This document shows, piece after piece, positions 6,642 through 12,758 of a stretch of DNA of 32,459 nucleotides. The position numbers and the translations under genes were made by a program. This DNA comes from a virus. Numbering within the stretch: the stretch's first letter is position 1; every line of letters starts with the position of its first letter. The notes beneath the pieces were generated by a model. That model did no database searches. It was not told where the DNA came from and was given only the letters and a program-made list of their open reading frames with translations. The DNA is taken from the IMG/VR virus record IMGVR_UViG_3300005617_000261, positions 1 to 32,459 of that record; one strand, written 5' to 3'.

Positions 6642-6854
6642 TCATCGGACCGGGGCGGCGCGGTGCAATGGTGTTATCCCTGGGGGTGGAACGTGGCCCC
6701 TGTCGCAGGTTCTCTCTGCGCTCGATTCCATCGCTTCATGCGTTTGCCGACATCGCAAGCAGGCTTTCCGTGGTGATTCATGCGGTACAATCCGGACCGG
6801 ACCCCGCACATCTCGGGGCACCACGCCCACGGAAAGCCGGCCATTGCTATTCAT
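6642..6854 (-). CDS. Small hypothetical protein (70 aa), uncertain
   Basis: The only reason to call this 70-residue frame is its ATGA overlap with the stop of the upstream gene, the junction type used throughout this operon, and that it fills an otherwise empty 243-bp gap. It contains CLRCRQTHE and a later Cys, which could be a small metal site, but its composition (Arg, Pro, Val) is also what a chance frame would give. No family is recognised. If it is not a gene, the gap holds only the ribosome binding site of the next gene. Confidence 0.4.
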   Translation of the reverse strand: MNSNGRLSVGVVPRDVRGPVRIVPHESPRKACLRCRQTHEAMESSAERTCDRGHVPPPGITPLHRAAPVR

Positions 6855-7171
6855 CTCTCCCGAACTCCGCTTGAATGGCCGTTGTGAATAGGATCCAAGT
6901 GCGGGTTCTCATGAAGCGTATCGATACCGAGATGATTTAGGCGAGACCTTACCGTGAAAGTTTGTTCGGTATTTCCGCCCTTGATGAAATCTACGCCTCC
7001 GCGCAGCCACTGACAAAACTCAACGACGGCTTTCAATTGCCCGTCTTGATTTGTCGCATTCACTAGTTCCAGATGCTTCTTGATGCAGACCAGCATCTGC
7101 TCGGTGAACTGCTCAACATTGCAGAGTTCGATGGCACCCTGCAGCCAATAGCAAAACTCAATCGCCTTCAT
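6851..7171 (-). CDS. Small protein with duplicated FCxWLxG helical unit
   Basis: The 106-residue product contains two related units: EFCYWLQGAIELCNVEQFTE at 5-24 continuing to HLEL at about 36, and EFCQWLRGGVDFIKGGNTEQ at 51-70 continuing to LNHL at about 81. The FCxWLxG...TEQ...L pattern is one I recall as a short single-copy phage protein of unknown function, so this looks like a tandem duplication. A GAGGAG sits 5 bases before the ATG. The C-terminal 25 residues are His/Asn-rich. No catalytic motif is visible. Confidence 0.7.
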   Translation of the reverse strand: MKAIEFCYWLQGAIELCNVEQFTEQMLVCIKKHLELVNATNQDGQLKAVVEFCQWLRGGVDFIKGGNTEQTFTVRSRLNHLGIDTLHENPHLDPIHNGHSSGVRER

Positions 7172-7192
7172 GTTCGCTCCTCGTTTCTTCTG

Positions 7193-7753
7193 TTAGCCCC
7201 AAGTGCCCTTGTGGTGAGTGGGCCGTTTGGTGCCGTCTTCTTTTTCAATGCCTGCCGTTGTGCCCAGCATTGGCCCCTTGATTGCCGGAGGTCGCACATG
7301 CACTTCCCAATGCACGCGCAACTCCATCGGTGAATCGTCGCTTACTCCGATGGTGCGCAGGCTCTGCAATTTAAGTACGCCTTCGCGCTTGGCTTCCTTG
7401 TCGTAGTGGCTTTCGTTTGGCCACACTTGCCGGGTAACCGTCTCTGCGCCATCGGTCACAACGATCGATATGATCTTGGCACTCCGAAGAACCGCGACCT
7501 GTTCGTCATGAGAGAACCCCAGCATGTGCTTAACCGGGAAGACGGCGCGAAGGGAGTTGTCCGTATACTCAATTCGCAGCAGTTCGGGAAACTGCTTTGC
7601 GTTCTCGATGTCTCCAGAGCATACCAAGAAAACCAGATTGGAGAGTTTCGCTGCCTCTGATTTCTGCGGAGCCCGTGTATTATTTGGAGATGCGCAGATT
7701 GCCGCCCATGCTCCATCTCGAGGCTCGGTATAGGACTCAACAGGATCACTCAT
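7193..7753 (-). CDS. Hypothetical protein (186 aa)
   Basis: A strong AAGGAG precedes the ATG at 7753. The central part alternates hydrophobic and polar residues (NLVFLVCSGD, LLRIEYTDNSLRAVFPVKHM, IISIVVTDGAETVTRQVWP), suggesting a mixed beta fold, and the C-terminus is Lys/Gly/His-rich and probably disordered. Two bases separate the start from the previous stop. I do not recognise a family, and there is no signal peptide, membrane span or obvious active site. It is a member of the minus-strand operon. Confidence 0.72.
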   Translation of the reverse strand: MSDPVESYTEPRDGAWAAICASPNNTRAPQKSEAAKLSNLVFLVCSGDIENAKQFPELLRIEYTDNSLRAVFPVKHMLGFSHDEQVAVLRSAKIISIVVTDGAETVTRQVWPNESHYDKEAKREGVLKLQSLRTIGVSDDSPMELRVHWEVHVRPPAIKGPMLGTTAGIEKEDGTKRPTHHKGTWG

Positions 7754-7755
7754 AT

Positions 7756-7953
7756 CTATCTCCTTAGCGTAATCGCCTCGCCCTCTTCAAGGGCTGATTT
7801 CTCAATCGGCGCTTTGTTCCATCCTGGCCCGGTTGGGCGCCATAGCCAGAGGCCGCGTGCATGCTCTGTTTCGAAGGCGAAGATGCAGCGACCTCCATCG
7901 GCTGTGTTTCGTCCGTCGCGGTAGAGGGTGCCGAAGTAGCGATGATCTTCCAT
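7756..7953 (-). CDS. Small hypothetical protein (65 aa)
   Basis: I prefer the ATG at 7953, which follows the upstream stop by 22 bases. An earlier ATG at 8040 would overlap the Acb2-like gene by 65 bases. The product has aromatic stretches (HRYFGTLYRDGR, RCIFAFETEHARGLWLWRPT) typical of a compact beta-sheet domain and ends in an acidic then basic tail. No convincing Shine-Dalgarno sequence precedes either start. The family is not recognised. Confidence 0.6.
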   Translation of the reverse strand: MEDHRYFGTLYRDGRNTADGGRCIFAFETEHARGLWLWRPTGPGWNKAPIEKSALEEGEAITLRR

Positions 7954-7975
7954 GGTGGCCGCCGCGATTAATCGA

Positions 7976-8197
7976 TCAGAGTTCAGTGATGTTATTTTCG
8001 CATTGAATCGCCATCGCTCGTTTAGCGTAGAAACTAGCATCCTGCATATGGGTCCTCACGATTGCCATCTCGCGACCCGACTTATCACAGACGCCTTCGA
8101 GTTGATCGAGCGCTAAACTGAATATCTCAGCAATGCGAGTTGCTTTCTGTTTTCCCTGATCGTTAAGCATGTGGACGTTAAACTCTTCGCGAATCAT
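7976..8197 (-). CDS. Acb2/Tad1-family cyclic-nucleotide sponge (anti-CBASS / anti-Thoeris)
   Basis: The 73-residue product is nearly all helical and fits the Acb2_Tad1 hairpin pattern: FNVHMLNDQGKQKATRIAEI (residues 6-25), then LALDQLEGVCDKSGREMAIV, RTHMQDASFYAKRAMA. Family members match F.xH.L...G..K...I...F..L...L followed by GRE.A..RT.L..A.F.AK.A. Acb2 proteins form oligomers that bind cyclic di- and trinucleotide alarmones and block CBASS; Tad1 relatives also bind gcADPR and block Thoeris. The start at 8197 is set by GGAGG five bases upstream. The same frame is open back to 8356 but that extension has unrelated composition. Ligand specificity cannot be read here. Confidence 0.75.
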   Translation of the reverse strand: MIREEFNVHMLNDQGKQKATRIAEIFSLALDQLEGVCDKSGREMAIVRTHMQDASFYAKRAMAIQCENNITEL

Positions 8198-8352
8198 TGG
8201 AGCCTCCATGGTTGTTGTTTGCCCGTTCCCGCTCGATACGGTCGTACACGGTGCCGGTACATGACCCAAAAGGATGAGCGGCGTCATAAACAAATGCGGC
8301 TCAGGGCTCAAGCGGGTATTCACCATCGGATGCTGTCTTTCACGATGGCAAG

Positions 8353-8673
8353 TCATGGCTTATTGGATGCTTTGGTGCTGGCGAAGTCAGCCAGAATCTG
8401 ACCACAAGCATCCATTAGGTCTTGCACTGATTTCGTATCTTGAAAAGTAACATTAACCGTTTGACCTCCTCTGTTTTGAGGAATCAACCTAAGCCCTCCC
8501 CATGCTTCTTTTCGGGGCGATTCCACCTTCGCAATTCTGCACTCGGACACCAATACGCAAATATCGCCATTTGGATTTTCTTGGCTAGGAGGGAAAACCT
8601 CGACATCCTTGCAGATTGTCAACCCGTCGATCAATTCTGCACGAGCAGGGAGCGCAGCATCTTTATTGCTCAT
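8353..8673 (-). CDS. Hypothetical protein (106 aa)
   Basis: The product has an acidic, Pro-containing N-terminal half (DVEVFPPSQENPNGDICVLV), a basic patch (RIAKVESPRKEAWGG), then a beta-like stretch QTVNVTFQDTKSVQD and a short C-terminal helix. The start is 4 bases after the previous stop. No family, signal peptide or metal motif is recognised. About 155 bases separate its stop from the Acb2-like start, the longest gap in this half of the operon; it contains an imperfect inverted repeat near 8238-8264 (GGTC...GACC with GTAC arms) that may be a processing or regulatory site. Confidence 0.7.
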   Translation of the reverse strand: MSNKDAALPARAELIDGLTICKDVEVFPPSQENPNGDICVLVSECRIAKVESPRKEAWGGLRLIPQNRGGQTVNVTFQDTKSVQDLMDACGQILADFASTKASNKP

Positions 8674-8677
8674 CGGC

Positions 8678-9610
8678 CTAATCCTTCACAATGGTGAGTC
8701 GTGGTTTATCTTCGAGTTCTTTGGCTGCATCGATCGCTTCTTGCTGCTGTGCCTGCAACTTCGCAACCTGCTCCGCTTCAATGCGTCGGATCTCTGCCGT
8801 TCGCTCAGGGCATAGCCCCTCGATCAACATCTTGAGATCCTGCCGCAGTCCGCCAAGCATCGCGTTCAACTGCGCGTGATGTTGCTGCATTGCTCGGAAG
8901 TCCAGCTGCGAGATCGGACGCATGATTAAGCCGTCTGCGATTGCGAGCCGTCCGGTGCGCTGGTCTTGCCGAACGGGCGGCATTGCTCCGATTCTGGATT
9001 CGCAGGCGGTGGCTAGCATCTGCCAGAGCCAGATCGCCGATCCGAGCACATACGGAGATGCTCCGCAGAGACGAGTCAAATCTAAATCCACCCTGCCGCA
9101 ATATCGACAGCGGGGCGTTTCGCCATCTGCTCCCTCGAATAGATGGGACGGATGCATGAGCCCATGAATTGGATCGTCTGGCGTCTCATCTCCGGCACAC
9201 CATCTACACTTTATGGCCGCATCTGGGATGATATGCCCGAGTCCAACATAGGGATCATGTTCGCCGCAGTTGATGCAAACCGCACTTCCATGTCGTTTAT
9301 CGCACCATCGAAGGTCGTGTTTTTCGCAGGATTTAGGCGCCTCTTCGATCCTCGCTTTGAGCAGATGCCCCACCTCATGCCAGATCAGACGTCGCTTCCC
9401 CTCTTGGCTATCTGTTGGTACTCCATCGGTAGCACCAAGCCGAATCAGCGCGAAGGCCACAACATCGGCGCGTGGTAGTTCGCAGGGGATGTCATCGCAC
9501 AGATCAGCGAATCCACGGAAGACGAAAGCGAAGATCGCCGTTTCTGGGGTTTCCTGACTGCCGACAGATCCAGCGGCGAAGGTGAATGCTTGCTTGGCGG
9601 TGGTGATCAT
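8678..9610 (-). CDS. Zinc-finger protein with HEVGH motif (310 aa)
   Basis: This is the largest product of the minus-strand block. Residues 76-85 read IWHEVGHLLK, an HExxH motif as in zinc metallopeptidases, with a downstream Cys-rich region: CINC at 112-115, CRWC at 135-138, CRYC at 168-171 and Cys182, which could form two zinc knuckles. The C-terminal 100 residues form a long helix with a QAQQQEAIDAAKELED coiled coil. An HExxH can occur by chance and no clear third zinc ligand was identified, so peptidase activity is only a possibility. ATGA overlap joins it to the upstream gene. Confidence 0.7.
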   Translation of the reverse strand: MITTAKQAFTFAAGSVGSQETPETAIFAFVFRGFADLCDDIPCELPRADVVAFALIRLGATDGVPTDSQEGKRRLIWHEVGHLLKARIEEAPKSCEKHDLRWCDKRHGSAVCINCGEHDPYVGLGHIIPDAAIKCRWCAGDETPDDPIHGLMHPSHLFEGADGETPRCRYCGRVDLDLTRLCGASPYVLGSAIWLWQMLATACESRIGAMPPVRQDQRTGRLAIADGLIMRPISQLDFRAMQQHHAQLNAMLGGLRQDLKMLIEGLCPERTAEIRRIEAEQVAKLQAQQQEAIDAAKELEDKPRLTIVKD

Positions 9611-9951
9611 CGGCCAGACCTCAGTGTAAAGAGTTGCTTCCTCTCAATCATCCGGATCTCGTAGCCTTCCATTGCGAACCCTCTCAGTGCTTCCATCTCC
9701 GCCTCTTGGCAGCCGTACGTGAGTTCCTTAAACCCAGCATCCTCATGAAGCCTTGCGATAACCATACGCCAGTCTTTGACTGTCTTTGGTGTATCAAGAT
9801 CAAAAAGTTTCTCCGCCGATTCCGCAGGGACCCTGTGTCGTTTTGCGATCGACTCGATCGAATCAGCCACCCGATTAGCCACTGCCGCCCCAACCTTGCG
9901 GGCTGCATCCATGATATCCGGTATGCCCTCAGGTGGCTTGATTTCGATCAC
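9607..9951 (-). CDS. Hypothetical protein (114 aa)
   Basis: The protein is predicted mostly helical: IMDAARKVGAAVANRVADSI in the first 35 residues, then a polar middle part (RVPAESAEKLFDLDTP) and a C-terminal WRMVIARLHEDAGFKEL with EMEALRGFAMEGYE. Nothing indicates export or catalysis. ATGA overlaps link it to both neighbours, so all three are probably translated together. The family is not recognised. Confidence 0.7.
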   Translation of the reverse strand: MIEIKPPEGIPDIMDAARKVGAAVANRVADSIESIAKRHRVPAESAEKLFDLDTPKTVKDWRMVIARLHEDAGFKELTYGCQEAEMEALRGFAMEGYEIRMIERKQLFTLRSGR

Positions 9952-10193
9952 GAGGTCGCACCTTTCAGGGTGTCAGCCACCCCATGCGCAATCGCTTCGC
10001 TCAACCCGATGAAGACTTCGCTTTTGACTTCAACAGGTGGTTTGGCATGCGCGGCCATCGCGGCTTGCAGCTTCTGCGGATCGAGCCTGCCAAGTGATTT
10101 CATAATCCGCTCAAGGCGGATTATCCGGTAGGTCAGAAACGCCACAGTAAGCACGAACCCGATGGAGACGATCAGATCAGGATGAGTGCTCAT
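9948..10193 (-). CDS. Small single-pass membrane protein (81 aa)
   Basis: Residues 7-23 (LIVSIGFVLTVAFLTYR) form one hydrophobic segment followed by basic residues (RIIRLERIMK), which predicts an N-out, C-in single-pass inner membrane protein with a cytoplasmic helical tail of about 50 residues. It overlaps both neighbours by 4 bases. A small membrane protein in a phage operon may be a holin-like, inner-spanin-like or immunity protein, but there is no lysin or other lysis gene beside it to decide. Confidence 0.68.
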   Translation of the reverse strand: MSTHPDLIVSIGFVLTVAFLTYRIIRLERIMKSLGRLDPQKLQAAMAAHAKPPVEVKSEVFIGLSEAIAHGVADTLKGATS

Positions 10194-10423
10194 GGGATCC
10201 TGTAAGCCGTCACAGTCTTGACCGCCTCGGGGACGATTATTTCGCCCTTGATGATCACGATGCCCTCAGTGAGAGCTTCGTCCCAATCAGGCATGACACC
10301 GAGGATCTGCAGACCGTATAGACGGCCACTCGGCGCCAGTGCCTTCTCGAGTTCGCCGCGATTCATCGGCTCGATATAGCAGCCGCCTTTGTCTTTCTGA
10401 CTGAAGACGAAATAGATGCTCAT
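10190..10423 (-). CDS. Small hypothetical protein (77 aa)
   Basis: The product starts MSIYFVFSQKDKGGCYIEP and continues with a helix (RGELEKALAPSG) and hydrophobic strands (LYGLQILGVMP, GIVIIKGEIIVPEAVK). It appears to be a small alpha/beta cytoplasmic domain. A GGAGG lies upstream of the ATG at 10423, and 42 bases separate it from the previous stop. No family is recognised. Confidence 0.68.
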   Translation of the reverse strand: MSIYFVFSQKDKGGCYIEPMNRGELEKALAPSGRLYGLQILGVMPDWDEALTEGIVIIKGEIIVPEAVKTVTAYRIP

Positions 10424-10465
10424 GACTTCATCCTCCCGTGCATCTCCGTTAGTTCCACTGCAGGC

Positions 10466-10687
10466 TCATGAGCCAATAATCCCTCGGATTCTGGTTTCCA
10501 GTGATGCCTTGCTCATTATCACGAAACAATCCGGAGACCCTTCAAGGTTGCGAGCACGAAGGCCATCACATACACCGCATGCAATGGCTGCATCTTCTTC
10601 ATGGCTAGAGGATCCCTCATGTTGAACCGCAGCCCCTGCAGCCACCAGTGCGAGAGAACGCAAATAGGCGCGATGTTCTCGGCTCAT
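10466..10687 (-). CDS. Small hypothetical protein (73 aa)
   Basis: A helical N-terminus (REHRAYLRSLALVAAGAAVQ) precedes a His/Ser/Glu stretch and CGVCDGLRARNLEG, one CxxC pair that could bind metal with the later Cys. ATGA overlap with the upstream stop supports translation. The function is unknown and the short length limits prediction. Confidence 0.62.
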   Translation of the reverse strand: MSREHRAYLRSLALVAAGAAVQHEGSSSHEEDAAIACGVCDGLRARNLEGSPDCFVIMSKASLETRIRGIIGS

Positions 10688-11052
10688 GACCGCAGAATCC
10701 CCGCTTCCACGATCTCCTTCCAGCCATCAAGCATCTCCTTAGCGAGACTCGGCTTGATATGCAGTTTGTGGTCACTGACCATGATTGCAAACTGCATCGC
10801 AGCCGCTCCGGAACGGGGAATCACTGATGCCATGAGCCCGCGCGGTGCGGGTCGCAAATCCCACAATTCCGCGGATAGTCCCATGCCCTTCTGAACATCG
10901 GTGCCTGCGCCGTAGAAGTTGCGCAGCCAAGCAACGACGACGTCTCTGATTTTGTCGTGCTTGGCTTGCAGTTGCATCGCGCGTTCTTGGGCTGGGGTGG
11001 TAGTCGGGGTCTTGTCGTTGGGCTTCTGGTTCTGCTTGTTGTCGTTGGACAT
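10684..11052 (-). CDS. Hypothetical protein (122 aa)
   Basis: I choose ATG 11052, preceded by AAGGAG about 10 bases upstream; an ATG at 11106 in frame would overlap the previous gene. The first 25 residues (NDNKQNQKPNDKTPTTTPA) are low-complexity and disordered. The remainder has helix AKHDKIRDVVVAWLRNFYG, a beta-like middle (LMASVIPRSGAAAMQFAIMV) and a C-terminal helix. The family is not recognised. Confidence 0.68.
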   Translation of the reverse strand: MSNDNKQNQKPNDKTPTTTPAQERAMQLQAKHDKIRDVVVAWLRNFYGAGTDVQKGMGLSAELWDLRPAPRGLMASVIPRSGAAAMQFAIMVSDHKLHIKPSLAKEMLDGWKEIVEAGILRS

Positions 11053-11074
11053 TGGTCGGTTACTCCTTGGTTTC

Positions 11075-11278
11075 TTAGCGGCTCGCCAACATGCGGGCGG
11101 CTGCATATTTGATCGAATCTCGATGATGCTCGCGATTCTGTGGTGCGCCTCGATCGAGATAATTCAAAGCCTCGGCAATGAATCCTCGGATCTCATCGTC
11201 ATCCCGAAAGCCCTTGGCATCTAAGATGCCCTCGATTGAGACATGGCCAGTGTCTGACTGATCAAGATCGGGATGCAT
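11075..11278 (-). CDS. Small hypothetical protein (67 aa)
   Basis: The product is acidic at the N-terminus (MHPDLDQSDTGHVSIEG) and helical after residue 25 (DDDEIRGFIAEALNYLDRG, then HRDSIKYAAARML). Its ATG directly abuts the previous stop. It has no Cys and no membrane segment. The family is not recognised. Confidence 0.62.
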   Translation of the reverse strand: MHPDLDQSDTGHVSIEGILDAKGFRDDDEIRGFIAEALNYLDRGAPQNREHHRDSIKYAAARMLASR

Positions 11279-11524
11279 TTAGTTCTGTCCCTTCGCCGCA
11301 TCGTCCGCCTGCTCTGCCTTCATCTGCGCTTTGTTTTCTCCCCAGACCGTGAAGATCGCGTCGTTGACCTTGATCCGTAGGACCGGATCGCCGTCATCTC
11401 CTACGATCATCGTGAGGTCTTTCACGAGTTCATCGCCGGGATAAAGGAGGTTCATTGCATCGAGGCGATCGACGATACGACGCATGCGGGCGCGGATCTC
11501 GGAGAATGGAAGTTGAGCGCTCAC
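11279..11524 (-). CDS. Small hypothetical protein (81 aa), GTG start
   Basis: A GTG at 11524 gives a GTGA overlap with the preceding stop, the same 4-base junction used elsewhere in this operon, so I prefer it to the ATG at 11593, which lies deep in the upstream gene. The product begins SAQLPFSEIRARMRRIVDRL, then has a beta-like stretch (VKDLTMIVGDDGDPVLRIKV, FTVWGENKA) and an acidic tail. The family is not recognised. Confidence 0.65.
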   Translation of the reverse strand: MSAQLPFSEIRARMRRIVDRLDAMNLLYPGDELVKDLTMIVGDDGDPVLRIKVNDAIFTVWGENKAQMKAEQADDAAKGQN

Positions 11525-11697
11525 GAATCCACCGTCAAGCCATGCCGATCGACACAGAAGACGCAGACCCACCGACTGCCTACCTTGCGCCACTTCTTAC
11601 GCGATATGCGCTCACCGCCGCAATCGCTGGGAGGCTCGTAGAAGCGCCGCAACTTCTTGCACCGTGGGCACTTCTTGCGTAGGTCGTGCGTGCTCAT
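11521..11697 (-). CDS. Zinc-ribbon microprotein (58 aa)
   Basis: The ATG at 11697 forms an ATGA overlap with the preceding stop; an ATG at 11742 would overlap that gene. The protein has CPRCKKLRRF near residue 10 and a second pair CVFC near residue 47, a classic two-knuckle zinc ribbon, with a basic middle part (ERISRKKWRKVGSRW). It could bind nucleic acid or a host protein. No specific family is recognised. Confidence 0.65.
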   Translation of the reverse strand: MSTHDLRKKCPRCKKLRRFYEPPSDCGGERISRKKWRKVGSRWVCVFCVDRHGLTVDS

Positions 11698-11891
11698 CCT
11701 GCCACCTCCATTCGCATCTGTGCCATATCGATCGGATGCCAAAACATGGCGCGGTCAACTCTGTCGTTTAGTTGTCTTGCGATATCCGAGATGCTTCGAT
11801 TTTGGACGCGAATTCCAGCTGCGCGCAAAGTTTCATCGAAGGCCATGAAGATGTCGGCATGCACTTCGATCATGGCGTCTCGGATGGTCAT
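11694..11891 (-). CDS. Small hypothetical protein (65 aa)
   Basis: The product appears fully helical: TIRDAMIEVHADIFMAFDET, a short turn, then ISDIARQLNDRVDRAMFW. It shares 4-base ATGA overlaps with both neighbours. The composition is ordinary for a cytoplasmic protein and no motif is recognised. A helix-turn-helix cannot be claimed. Confidence 0.62.
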   Translation of the reverse strand: MTIRDAMIEVHADIFMAFDETLRAAGIRVQNRSISDIARQLNDRVDRAMFWHPIDMAQMRMEVAG

Positions 11892-12442
11892 GACTCACTC
11901 CCCTTCGAACGATCTCGGCAAGTCGGACAGATCCACCGCGGATTACCATCCGGAGCGGTTGCATAAACCCAACTGACTGACCGCGCTAGCTCAGCGTTCT
12001 GCAAGCCAGAGCGACAGCCTACGCAGTAGACATAGGAATCGAGCATCTCTTGCGTCGCAGAGAGACCCCGGATCTCACCTCTCACCCACGGAGGCCCGGG
12101 GAATTTTCGCGGCAGAAGATCAATGTTGATTTTGCCGGTTTCGAAGGCATAGGAAACGATTGGCTGAAAGTCATCATTGCCCAAGGCAATTGTCATGGTC
12201 TCGACCATGCGATGCCTCTCTTCGTCGGTCAGGTCTCCATCCTCCGGATTAACGAGGAGGTTTTGACCTTCAAACGGTCTCATCGCGCGAAGACAAATGA
12301 CTCCAGCAAGACCACGGCGAAGCTCAAAGCCATCCTCATCGATCGCCGGTCCAAGAATGCGAAGACATTCGCGCAACCGTTCGACCTCAGAGTCAGGACG
12401 GCTTTCGCAAAACATCAGGGATGCTGGCGCTTTTGTGTTCAT
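11888..12442 (-). CDS. Hypothetical protein with C-terminal zinc ribbon (184 aa)
   Basis: ATG 12442 makes an ATGA overlap with the upstream stop and is preferred over an ATG at 12523 whose extension is Gly/Arg-rich. Residues 18-110 are a mixed alpha/beta region with acidic segments (NPEDGDLTDEERHR). The C-terminus has CVGC at 140-143 and CPTC at 172-175 separated by 28 residues, a zinc-ribbon arrangement. The function is unknown. Confidence 0.68.
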   Translation of the reverse strand: MNTKAPASLMFCESRPDSEVERLRECLRILGPAIDEDGFELRRGLAGVICLRAMRPFEGQNLLVNPEDGDLTDEERHRMVETMTIALGNDDFQPIVSYAFETGKINIDLLPRKFPGPPWVRGEIRGLSATQEMLDSYVYCVGCRSGLQNAELARSVSWVYATAPDGNPRWICPTCRDRSKGSES

Positions 12443-12648
12443 TTCTCGGTCTCCGCCGGCCACGTAACCCCCTCGCCCCTCACGAACTCCGCTGCTCCCT
12501 TGTCCCGTGCGACTTCGGCCCAAGTGATATTCAGTCCAGTGCGATGCCTATAGGCTCTGCAGGCTTGGTTGTAAGCGTCCAGTTGTTCTTCCGTTTTGAA
12601 CGTGACCGGGGGTTGTCGAAGTCTTGATCGTTTCTTCTGTGTGGCCAT
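12439..12648 (-). CDS. Small basic protein, first gene of minus-strand operon (69 aa)
   Basis: The product starts with a basic segment (ATQKKRSRLRQPPVTFKTEE), contains a helix (QLDAYNQACRAYRHRTG) and ends acidic. It is the promoter-proximal gene of the 8-kb minus-strand block. No Shine-Dalgarno sequence precedes the ATG. If the proposed promoter is right, the transcript would begin only a few bases before the start codon. The basic N-terminus might bind nucleic acid, but no known fold is recognised. Confidence 0.6.
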   Translation of the reverse strand: MATQKKRSRLRQPPVTFKTEEQLDAYNQACRAYRHRTGLNITWAEVARDKGAAEFVRGEGVTWPAETEK

Positions 12649-12659
12649 GCTGGATTCAC

Positions 12660-12688
12660 ACGCTACATACCATGCACTCCTGAGTCAA
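12660..12688 (-). promoter_or_regulatory. Putative promoter of the minus-strand operon
   Basis: On the minus strand, TTGACT (12688-12683) matches the sigma70 -35 consensus at 5 of 6 positions. After 17 bases, TAGCGT (12665-12660) is a weak -10. Transcription would start near 12652, about 4 bases before the first ATG. It is the only clear -35 candidate in the 106-bp divergent gap. Confidence 0.35.
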
Positions 12689-12736
12689 GTTGCATCTTAT
12701 GCGTGGGCTATAGGTTCTTGTTAGTTGCTGCGGTTG

Positions 12737-12758
12737 GCCTGAGTCTTGTAACCCATGG
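12737..12758 (+). promoter_or_regulatory. GCCTG-N3-CTTGT-N5-ATGG box before protease gene
   Basis: GCCTG (12737-12741), then CTTGT (12745-12749), then 5 bases and the start ATGG at 12755 repeat the arrangement before the portal gene at 2215-2237, with one base less in the first spacer. No Shine-Dalgarno sequence precedes this ATG. It may be a shared promoter or start-site element that drives the split parts of the structural cluster. Confidence 0.3.

Noticed and set aside
8198-8356. N-terminal extension of the Acb2-like gene to ATG 8356
   Set aside because: The extension has unrelated composition and the family pattern starts right after the GGAGG-preceded ATG at 8197.
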